NCBI GenBank assembly: GCA_021781255.1
Contig: JAJXXG010000995.1
Location: 1-8,552 of the forward strand
Source: Acidobacteriota bacterium
Lineage (GTDB): Bacteria; Acidobacteriota; Terriglobia; Terriglobales; Acidobacteriaceae
DNA: 8,552 nucleotides
Direction of reading: 5' to 3'
The translations under genes were made by a program, and so were the position numbers. Shown piece after piece: positions 1-5,337 of the stretch (positions within the stretch are counted from its first letter, which is position 1; each line of letters starts with the position of its first letter). A model generated the notes under the pieces. That model was not told where the DNA came from. It did not search any database and saw only the letters and a list, made by a program, of their open reading frames with translations.

Positions 1-69
1 GGAGTGGGACCTGCTGGCCGAAACCGGCGAGATGGATCCTTTCTCGCCAGGGTGCCCAAAACAGACCAG

Positions 70-463
70 ACCTCCTTTTGGGATGAGAATATCTTCGAAG
101 CTGGAGTTATGTCGGTCGCGGGCGGCCGAGAGTTTGGAATCGGGAGCCAGTGCGACTTTGGCGACGGCTACAGGTCTACCTGGGATAGTGCGGGCAATCG
201 TTGGATCCTCAATGGAATCGCTTGCCGCTCTGGGCGCCGAATACCTGGCACCACATCCAGTGGTACGTTGGGCGCGTCAGCCCACGCAGTATCGCTACGA
301 CACGCTCGTCGTCGATAGTAAACCCTACGGGCTCAACCAAACCTGGACGATCAACTATACTTCCTGGCCGGATATGATCGGCATTCAGTACCAATTGGAC
401 CAGGGCTCCACCGGGAAACCAATTCATGAATGGGTCGATAACGTGAAGCTGACAATGTGGTAG
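70..463 (+). pseudogene. 3' remnant of a secreted concanavalin-A-like domain protein, frameshifted
   Basis: No single frame reads through this stretch, but three frames in succession give one coherent domain tail. Frame 1 (about 139-228) gives a stretch with GREFGIGSQCDFG followed by WDSAGNRWILNGIAC. Frame 3 (234-about 272) gives APNTWHHIQWYVGR. Frame 2 (about 275-463) gives QYRYDTLVVDS, GIQYQLDQGS and the terminal VDNVKLTMW before a TAG stop. The order (GSQC, WDxAxNxWIxxGIxC, WHHIQW, a final YxLD repeat, VDxVKLTxW end) resembles beta-sandwich domains at the C-terminus of secreted acidobacterial proteins. That family link is from memory. Two net -1 shifts, near 229-234 and near 270-280, break the gene, and a third disruption is likely near 105-135, where the expected strand sequence is lost. 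The region upstream of 70 is not recognisable. Sequencing or assembly error is an alternative to true decay. Confidence 0.6.
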
Positions 464-476
464 GGAGAGGATTGTC

Positions 477-514
477 CGGCCTTCGAGACATAACGAAGTT
501 GTCTTCTTAGGCCG
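477..514. repeat. imperfect inverted repeat between the pseudogene and the amylase
   Basis: CGGCCT at 477-482 pairs with AGGCCG at 509-514, and an inner AGACA (486-490) pairs with TGTCT (500-504). There is no T-tract after it, so it is at best a weak or factor-assisted terminator of the upstream gene remnant, or a structured part of the amylase leader. I see no convincing sigma-70 promoter in 464-547. Confidence 0.35.
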
Positions 515-557
515 AGTCGCCGCCGATTTCACGCTGACAGAATAATCAGGAGTGACG

Positions 558-1892
558 ATGAGCGTAATGTTGCAGGCATTCTACTGGGACTGTCCCGCGG
601 AAGAAAAACAGGATCACACTTGGTGGAATTTTGCTGCCGAACATGTTGAAGACATTTCGAAATCAGGCTTCGATGCACTCTGGCTTCCGCCCATCTCGAA
701 GTCGGCCCAGACTCGTTCGATGGGCTATGACCCCTATGATTATTTCGACCTGGGCGACTATGACCAGAAAGGCGGCACCAAGACCTGGTACGGCAATCGC
801 GCAGAACTCGAGGCTCTCATTAAGAAAGTGCATGACAACGGGATGAGTTGTTATGCGGATATGGTTATAAGCCACAACTCCGGAGGGGACGAAGAGGAAT
901 CCAACCCACTCGACGGACAGACGCGCTGGACCAAATTCTATCCGAAAAGCGGCCGCTTCCCTCGGGATTGGAACTGCTTCCACCCCAGCCGGTATGAGGT
1001 TACTCCGGACGGCGAACTCTTCGCCGACTTCCCGCACCTCTGTCATCACAATCCGCTCGTCTACACCTCGATCATGGAATACGCGCAGTTGATTATCGAG
1101 GAGTTGGGTTTTGACGGTTTTCGCTTCGACTTCGCTAAAGGCTACGGTGCGTGGATGCTGGCCGCAATCGCCAAGTATCGCTACGTCAAGGATGGCAAGG
1201 AGTTCAGCCCCTTTGTGGTCGCCGAATACTGGGAGGACGGCGAAAGCATCGAGCAGTGGCTCGCAAAGGTGAACGGCTTCTCGGACAATCAGGTGGCCGC
1301 ATTCGACTTCCCGCTACGCTACAAATTGAAGGAGGTCTGTGACACGTTTCACTACGATCTGCGCGAGCTTACACAAGACGGCGCCATAGTTACCAATAGT
1401 CCCCGGAAGGCCGTTACCTTTGTCGATAACCACGACATGGGCGCCAACATGATCGTGAATGACAAGATGTTGGCATATTCCTACATCCTGGTCCACGAGG
1501 GCTATCCCAGCGTCTTCTGGTACGACTACTACAACAACGGTCTGGCCCGCACCGGCACACCGAATGGAATTGACGCTCTCATCGCCGCACACCATCGCCA
1601 TGCCGGCGGCGATTCGCAGATTCTGCATGTCGATCCGGACCTTTACATCATGCAGCGATCCGGCTTTCGCGATGACAACGTGCAGCAATCTGGCCTGATC
1701 TACGTGCTCAACAACCTGGGCGACAAGTGGAGCGGCGCGACGGTGAAGACAAACTGGAAAAACCAGAAGTTTGTCCCTGTCGCCTGGGATGGTCAGGATA
1801 CGGCTGCTCCGAGCGAACGCACCACGAACGCAGAAGGCAGCAGCGAGTTTCCCGCACCACCGCGAGGCTATGTTGTCTATGCACCGGCATAG
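558..1892 (+). CDS. alpha-amylase, GH13 family, archaeal/plant-like type, no signal peptide
   Basis: This is a glycoside hydrolase that should cleave internal alpha-1,4 bonds in starch, glycogen or maltodextrins. All four GH13 signature regions are present in the 444-residue protein. Region I is ADMVISHN (Asp101, His106). Region II is GFRFDFAKGY with the nucleophile Asp191. Region III is VAEYWED with the acid/base Glu223. Region IV is FVDNHD with the transition-state Asp293. The MGYDPYDYFDLG stretch, RFDxxKGYGAW and the HAGG segment near the C-terminus recall the Pyrococcus-type enzymes (GH13_7) and plant amylases (GH13_6). The Cys-Cys zinc ligands of the Pyrococcus enzyme are replaced here by Thr-Pro. 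The ATG at 558 is chosen because AGGAG lies at 548-552, five bases upstream; an in-frame GTG at 552 overlaps that site. With no leader peptide, the enzyme is predicted to be cytoplasmic. It appears intact and full length, between a pseudogene and an IS remnant. Confidence 0.93.
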   Translation: MSVMLQAFYWDCPAEEKQDHTWWNFAAEHVEDISKSGFDALWLPPISKSAQTRSMGYDPYDYFDLGDYDQKGGTKTWYGNRAELEALIKKVHDNGMSCYADMVISHNSGGDEEESNPLDGQTRWTKFYPKSGRFPRDWNCFHPSRYEVTPDGELFADFPHLCHHNPLVYTSIMEYAQLIIEELGFDGFRFDFAKGYGAWMLAAIAKYRYVKDGKEFSPFVVAEYWEDGESIEQWLAKVNGFSDNQVAAFDFPLRYKLKEVCDTFHYDLRELTQDGAIVTNSPRKAVTFVDNHDMGANMIVNDKMLAYSYILVHEGYPSVFWYDYYNNGLARTGTPNGIDALIAAHHRHAGGDSQILHVDPDLYIMQRSGFRDDNVQQSGLIYVLNNLGDKWSGATVKTNWKNQKFVPVAWDGQDTAAPSERTTNAEGSSEFPAPPRGYVVYAPA

Positions 1893-1911
1893 CTCTGAGA
1901 GTTGTGCATAG

Positions 1912-2179
1912 AGGATCCGGCTGTGGCGCCAGATGAAGCGCCGGGCCGCCGTTGAGCCCAGTATCGGACACTTGAAGAACGAACACCGGCTGGAGCGAAA
2001 CCGCCTGAGAGGCAGTTACTGTGACGCGTTCAGTGCCGTCCTGGCGGTCGCAGCGATGAACTTCCACAAGCCTCAGAACTTTTTGGCTCAACTTTCTGCG
2101 CGCCCTCCTGGCCGTCTGTAGCCAGTTCCAGCTCATGGCGGCTTCTATCGGCCAGCAGTTGTCATGTAAGCCATTCTGA
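1912..2179 (+). pseudogene. C-terminal remnant of an IS5-family transposase
   Basis: Only the last part of a DDE transposase remains. Frame 1 reads LWRQMKRRAAVEPSIGHLK, then NEHRLERNRLRG and a segment ending AAMNFHK. The RRAAVEPxIGHxK block carries the catalytic Glu of the DDE triad, and the R-N-x-L-x-G plus D-A-hydrophobic pattern that follows is characteristic of IS5-type transposases. After AAMNFHK (near 2070) the homologous-looking tail continues in frame 2 (FWLNFLRALLAVCSQFQL) to a TGA at 2177-2179, which implies a +1 frameshift. The N-terminal domain and both other catalytic Asp residues are missing: an in-frame TAG stands at 1909-1911 and amylase coding sequence lies just beyond. An ATG at 1933 could open a 62-residue frame to 2121, but this would not be functional. 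It is evidence of past IS activity, not an active element. Confidence 0.75.
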
Positions 2180-2194
2180 AAAATCATTTTTCAG
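2176..2194. repeat. perfect 8-bp hairpin at the end of the IS remnant
   Basis: CTGAAAAA at 2176-2183 is followed by TCA and its exact complement TTTTTCAG at 2187-2194. It overlaps the stop of the transposase remnant. It could be part of the old IS right end or a weak A+T-rich terminator-like hairpin. No matching left end was found in the window. Confidence 0.45.
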
Positions 2195-2253
2195 CATCGA
2201 CTGAGTAAGATGCAGATCGAAAAGATTCGGCATCCGTGAGCGGGTTGCTTGCC

Positions 2254-2265
2254 CTCACGCGTGAG
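2254..2265. repeat. 12-bp perfect palindrome with an overlapping alternative hairpin
   Basis: CTCACGCGTGAG is its own reverse complement. Its left half (CCCTCACG, 2252-2259) can instead pair with CGTGAGCGGG at 2235-2244, leaving one bulged C, so two mutually exclusive stems are possible here. It lies between the IS scar and the minus-strand terminator, with no gene depending on it that I can see. Confidence 0.4.
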
Positions 2266-2270
2266 CAGAC

Positions 2271-2300
2271 AAAAAACGGCCCCCGTTTTCGACGGGGGCC
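2271..2300 (-). terminator. Rho-independent terminator of the OmpA-like gene
   Basis: Read on the minus strand, GGCCCCCGT and ACGGGGGCC form a perfect 9-bp stem with a five-base loop. One G then precedes six T residues (the A-run 2271-2276 on the plus strand). It lies about 100 bases past the stop of the minus-strand OmpA-like gene and is the clearest terminator in the window. Confidence 0.9.
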
Positions 2301-2314
2301 AAGTTGCCTTGGTT

Positions 2315-2338
2315 CTCTCGTGTTGCGAGAGCTTTTTT
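2315..2338 (+). terminator. plus-strand intrinsic terminator
   Basis: CTCTCG (2315-2320) and CGAGAG (2326-2331) form a 6-bp stem with loop TGTTG, followed by C and six T residues (2333-2338). It would stop plus-strand transcripts from the amylase/IS side before they run antisense into the OmpA-like gene. Together with the stem at 2278-2300 it forms a back-to-back terminator pair between convergent units. A small hairpin, CCAAG/CTTGG (2299-2312), sits between them. Confidence 0.7.
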
Positions 2339-2400
2339 GGCGGCCAGACGACCGGGGAGCCGTCGGGGCGGAAAGAGCCTCAGGGGGGTGGCTGCGCGGC

Positions 2401-3261
2401 TTACGGCCGCTCCGCACCCGTCGAAGAAGCCACACCATGGGGAGATGCGGATTCCTGGGCCGCCAAACTGTTTTCCATCAACCGAATGTGCACGCTGCTG
2501 GTCCTGACCGGCTTGGTGTCTGTTTCGCCGGGGGCCGCAACCTGGGCATTGCCCAGCGCAACGTAGTGCATGCGGTAGACGGGAATCTGGTGTTCTGTAA
2601 CGAGGTAGCGCTCAACCGACTCGGCCAGCCGCTGCGAGTTCTGGATGCCTGCGGCGCCGTGGGCGGGCGAGTGTGCGTCGAGTTCGAGGATGTAGCCCTG
2701 GTGACCGGCGAGGCTGGCAGCCAGATCGTCAAGCTGCTTTTTCGCATCGGCAGAGAGGACCGGGCTGCCACCGCGGAACGCAACGTCCGCCTCGGTAACC
2801 TGGTGATACTGGTCCAGGCCATGCACGGTCGTGTTCAACTGATCCACGTGACCGGATGCGCCCTGCGCGACGTCATTGGCATTCTTAGCCTGGGATCCAG
2901 CCGCGGTGGCCGTCTGATTGGCCGCGTCGGCGGTGGACTGCGCCTGATGGATGCCGGCCTGCGCGCGGCTGTCCACGTCCTGAATATCCTTGGCATTCTT
3001 GGCGTTGACCTGGTCAAGCTCGGTGAGGCGGTCGTTGATCGGGTCAACCCGCTTCTTGACCCAGACCTTGCGGGCAAAGGGATTGAGATGCCCCCAGAAC
3101 CCTTCCTTGTCGGTGTTGGCCGTGGAAGAGGACGGCTGCGCCGGCGGAGGTGCGCTCTGCGCCTGCTGCGCCATCGCCGGAACCGCCATAACCGATGCCA
3201 GCACAAAAGCTGCGAATGAGCTGGGAAGCAAAATTCGGGAAGTTGTCTTTGAGTTGATCAT
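2401..3261 (-). CDS. exported OmpA-like protein with coiled-coil stalk
   Basis: The 286-residue protein has a signal peptide (about 1-31: Lys5 and Arg9, a hydrophobic core, then AMA before QQ) and a Pro/Ser-rich linker (35-50). A region rich in Ala, Asn and Gln with heptad character (about 65-150) looks like a coiled-coil or rod. The C-terminal domain (about 155-265) resembles the OmpA/MotB peptidoglycan-associating fold, seen in the pattern QNSQRLAESVERYLV followed by MHYVALGNAQ. In classical members a GHTD-type Asp and a downstream Arg bind the peptide stem; here Arg211 is kept, but the Asp position appears to read LDAHSPAHG, so binding may be altered. The ATG at 3261 is preferred over an in-frame start at 3294 because AAAGGGGGA lies nine bases upstream and the leader peptide then starts properly. 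It is monocistronic, between a sigma-54 promoter and a strong terminator, and probably periplasmic or outer-membrane associated. Confidence 0.8.
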   Translation of the reverse strand: MINSKTTSRILLPSSFAAFVLASVMAVPAMAQQAQSAPPPAQPSSSTANTDKEGFWGHLNPFARKVWVKKRVDPINDRLTELDQVNAKNAKDIQDVDSRAQAGIHQAQSTADAANQTATAAGSQAKNANDVAQGASGHVDQLNTTVHGLDQYHQVTEADVAFRGGSPVLSADAKKQLDDLAASLAGHQGYILELDAHSPAHGAAGIQNSQRLAESVERYLVTEHQIPVYRMHYVALGNAQVAAPGETDTKPVRTSSVHIRLMENSLAAQESASPHGVASSTGAERP

Positions 3262-3336
3262 GTCTTTAGTTCCCCCTTTGAATCGAACTGCCAATTCCTT
3301 GCGGCTGATCGTCTCTTGCCGCTTGCCTCTCTATAG

Positions 3337-3353
3337 AGCAATGACCGTGCCAA
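3337..3353 (-). promoter_or_regulatory. sigma-54 (RpoN) -24/-12 promoter for the OmpA-like gene
   Basis: On the minus strand the sequence reads TTGGCACGGTCATTGCT. This matches the sigma-54 consensus YTGGCACG-N4-TTGCW at every fixed position with the required spacing. It lies about 75 bases upstream of the ATG at 3261, oriented toward it, which predicts a leader of about 65 bases. Such promoters need an enhancer-binding AAA+ activator; none is encoded in this window. Confidence 0.8.
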
Positions 3354-3418
3354 AGTGAGGGGCGCGCTGCGCTCTGAATTAAGTGGCTTATTGTGTTTTA
3401 CTTGTGGGCAATTAGATC

Positions 3419-3451
3419 GCTGAGACACCGCGCCCTGGGACGCGGCTCAGC
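3419..3451. repeat. G+C-rich dyad upstream of the sigma-54 promoter
   Basis: GCTGAG (3419-3424) plus CCGCG (3428-3432) pair with CGCGG (3441-3445) plus CTCAGC (3446-3451), an 11-bp stem with a three-base bulge. It follows the stop of the minus-strand DUF2393-like gene and could be its terminator, although no T-tract follows. It also lies about 65-115 bases upstream of the -24/-12 promoter, a usual place for an activator site. Confidence 0.5.
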
Positions 3452-3511
3452 GTTGTGCGCATGTAATTTTTACCGTTTGGGGTAAGTTCTACCGGGTAAA
3501 GAGGCGCTGGG

Positions 3512-4039
3512 CTAATTGGAATCGACGCGGATGATGCGGATCTCAGGGTAAGCGCCATCCCAGTCGGGCGAGACGGCGTCGAAGATGAGACGGAAGTCGC
3601 GCTCGTCGCCGGGCTTGAGAGGCGCGGCAGAGACCGGCTCGACATCGATATAGGGATCGCGCATGCGGATGAGCTTGAGCGGTTGGGTCTCGTTCTGCGT
3701 GACCTCTTTAGCCGGGTCACGGAAGAGCACCTGCACCGTGATGCCGCTGACGGTGCGGCTCCCCTTGTTGGCGATATGGCCATCGACGTAGGTGACTTTG
3801 CCTCCGGCTAGGTTGCTGGACTCGCTCATGACCAGGCCGGTGATGGGCAAGCTGGCTGCGTACGGGGCCAGCGCGGAAGATATCGGCGTTACGGTCGGCT
3901 GCTTGCGGCCGTGTTCGAGCAAAAGGACCACAACGGCGGCCACAACAAGAACGGCAGCGGCGGCTATGACGAGGGGCAGCCAGTTGCGCTCGCGCGTTTC
4001 AGCAGGCGGAACAAGATGAAGATCAGGTCCAGTGCTCAC
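3512..4039 (-). CDS. membrane-anchored DUF2393-like protein of unknown function
   Basis: The 175-residue protein has a short hydrophilic N-terminus, one strong membrane helix (about 20-42, LPLVIAAAAVLVVAAVVVLL) and an extracytoplasmic domain. That domain looks like a small beta-sandwich: ITGLVMSESSNLAGGKVTYVDG, then IANKGSRTVSGITVQVLF, a PLKPGDERDFRLIFD strand, and WDGAYPEIRI near the end. This pattern of a conserved 'x-N-x-G-x-x-x-V' turn followed by 'LKPG-x-x-x-x-F-R' matches my memory of DUF2393 proteins, which are frequent in acidobacteria and have no known function. The GTG at 4039 is the only start that keeps the whole anchor; the ribosome binding site in front of it is poor. Its stop lies 158 bases before the sigma-54 promoter of the downstream OmpA-like gene, so the two are probably separate transcripts. 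Confidence 0.7.
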   Translation of the reverse strand: MSTGPDLHLVPPAETRERNWLPLVIAAAAVLVVAAVVVLLLEHGRKQPTVTPISSALAPYAASLPITGLVMSESSNLAGGKVTYVDGHIANKGSRTVSGITVQVLFRDPAKEVTQNETQPLKLIRMRDPYIDVEPVSAAPLKPGDERDFRLIFDAVSPDWDGAYPEIRIIRVDSN

Positions 4040-4295
4040 GAAGGGATTTTACACCCGTCTCAAAAGGAATCGGGTGGTGCCCATCGTTCTTAGATTACAA
4101 GAGAAGAAATTGACAGAGCCGGACGATATACCCGAAAGAGAACCACGATTGCAATGGGTCTACACCTTTTGTTTGATTCCCTTGGCATCGGATCGGCTTC
4201 CTAATAGTAGGGTCAAGGTTCGGGGAACCGGTCAAACCAGATATTCGTAACCCTGTTTCTGAAGTCATTGCCCGAACAGGCGAGGATGGCAAACC

Positions 4296-4442
4296 GTGCA
4301 AACCTCCCCCCAATCCGCTACCCCCATGCTGCCCTCACCAGAGAGCGGGCTTGTGCAGTGCAAACGGTGCTCGAATGTGATGTACCAGGCGATGACCGTT
4401 GCCGCCATTCTGCTGGTGCTGGTGAGCGTCTGGGTGTTCTGA
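4296..4442 (+). CDS. candidate microprotein: CxxC pair plus one membrane helix
   Basis: This reading frame encodes 48 residues from a GTG at 4296, or 38 from an ATG at 4326. The shorter form starts MLPSPESGLVQCKRCSNVMY and ends with a hydrophobic helix, MTVAAILLVLVSVWVF, right at the stop. A Cys-x-x-Cys motif followed directly by a membrane segment is an unlikely chance product in this base composition and recalls half zinc-ribbon membrane microproteins. The ATG has no ribosome binding site (its upstream is C-rich), while the GTG has GAGG at 4282-4285, ten bases upstream. I know no named family for it. It stands alone on the plus strand between two minus-strand genes, so it would need its own promoter, which I cannot identify with confidence. 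A chance open frame remains possible. Confidence 0.42.
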   Translation: MQTSPQSATPMLPSPESGLVQCKRCSNVMYQAMTVAAILLVLVSVWVF

Positions 4443-4771
4443 GACACCTGCGCTGAAGGCCGTGCGCCGTTGCGCTATGGTCCTGCTGCATCTTCTGTGC
4501 GACTACCCTTTAAAGCGACTTGAGCGACCGGCTTGCGCCCCGGCAAGGGCTTCCGGGCCGGGCCACGCCTGATCGCCTGTTCTTTATCTTCACGCCCACG
4601 CGGTTGCGCGGAGTAGAATCACGCACATTTCCTTGGACATGCGGGCGTTCGAGCGGCTCCGGGGCAGCCGTTGACAAGCAGCTCAGGGACATGGCGAGCG
4701 CGATCACCGGGAAGCTTTAGCGATAGCTCCAGGGCGCGGCCGGCTGGCAGGACATCGCGCTATGTGATCGC
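4443..4771. other. intergenic stretch without a recognisable gene
   Basis: No frame here gives a protein I recognise. It holds G+C-rich local hairpins around 4537-4565 (CCCGG against CCGGG) and a TAGAAT hexamer near 4613 without a proper -35. It also holds a long-range inverted repeat at its right end, GCGATCAC (4700-4707) against GTGATCGC (4764-4771), just past the stop of the minus-strand DUF1648 gene. Confidence 0.4.
4700..4771 (-). repeat. long-range inverted repeat downstream of the DUF1648 gene
   Basis: An exact 8-bp outer stem, GCGATCAC/GTGATCGC, encloses a second complementary pair, TAGCGAT (4718-4724) and ATCG-CG-CTA (4754-4762), which pairs if two bases are bulged. The minus-strand gene ends at 4772, so its transcript would run straight into this fold. 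A 3'-end structure or terminator element is plausible. No T-tract is present. Confidence 0.35.
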
Positions 4772-5284
4772 TTAATCGATTGCCTTGTCCGGTGGGCTGA
4801 CAGGGCCGCTGCCGGCCTTTGCGGCGTGGAAGATGGCGACGAAGTGCCAGCCGATGGTTGAGAAGACGACCACGAGCAATGCGGGGGCGAGGAATGCGAA
4901 GAGGCTTCCCTGGCCGCTGCGCGCGGCGCGGATGATGGCCCACTGGAGGATAGCGAAGAAGCCGGACAGCTCAGCCTTGAGCCAGCAAATCATGCTGAGG
5001 GTGATGCTATGCAGCCGGGGCAGGCTCATGCGGGTGGCGCGGACGGGGTAATGGAACGCGCCGGGAAAGAGCGCGGTGATGCTCATCGCGAAGTAGAGCC
5101 CGATGGCGACAATGGGCAGCAGGATGATCGCGGCCGGCGAGCCCCAGCCGTTGGCGTTGCCCGCAGCGTCAAAGTGCGTCGGGATGCGGTCCGGCAGGCG
5201 GTTGGGCCCGCTGAGAGCTGCCCAGGTAATCCAGACGAGCAGAGCCACGGCGATGAGCGCAATGGCTTCGAGCGATTTGCGCAT
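4772..5284 (-). CDS. DUF1648 domain membrane protein
   Basis: The protein has 170 residues. The first membrane helix (about 6-24) is followed by the DUF1648 signature LPDRIPTHFDAAGNANGWGS (30-49), as in the N-terminal part of SdpI-like and related bacterial membrane proteins. Further hydrophobic segments lie at about 50-73, 103-120 and 128-152. The C-terminus is short and polar. The SdpI-type immunity domain that accompanies DUF1648 in some families is not evident, so function cannot be assigned beyond an integral membrane protein. The ATG at 5284 is chosen because AAAGGA lies five bases upstream and the hydrophobic helix then starts near the N-terminus; an in-frame start at 5311 would add nine residues. 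It begins 53 bases after the stop of the helicase-loader-like gene on the same strand, so cotranscription is possible. Confidence 0.75.
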   Translation of the reverse strand: MRKSLEAIALIAVALLVWITWAALSGPNRLPDRIPTHFDAAGNANGWGSPAAIILLPIVAIGLYFAMSITALFPGAFHYPVRATRMSLPRLHSITLSMICWLKAELSGFFAILQWAIIRAARSGQGSLFAFLAPALLVVVFSTIGWHFVAIFHAAKAGSGPVSPPDKAID

Positions 5285-5337
5285 GGCGATCCTTTCGGAT
5301 TGGGAATGCAAGCAAAGAATACAGCGCGTGCGGGCTC

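Noticed and set aside
209..532. Minus-strand open frame of 107 residues
   Set aside because: It overlaps the secreted-domain remnant on the other strand, whose segments are family-like; the minus-strand product is not.
2235..2338. CRISPR-like or tandem repeat array
   Set aside because: The palindromes differ in sequence and spacing, and there are no regularly spaced identical repeats.
2236..3219. Long plus-strand open frame of 327 residues
   Set aside because: It lies antisense to the OmpA-like gene, which has a signal peptide, ribosome binding site, promoter and terminator. The plus-strand product has no recognisable domain and reflects the G+C-rich third-position pattern of the opposite strand.
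4520..4720. Plus-strand open frame of 66 residues starting with TTG
   Set aside because: It has no ribosome binding site, no recognisable motif and runs across G+C-rich hairpins, so I treat it as a chance frame.
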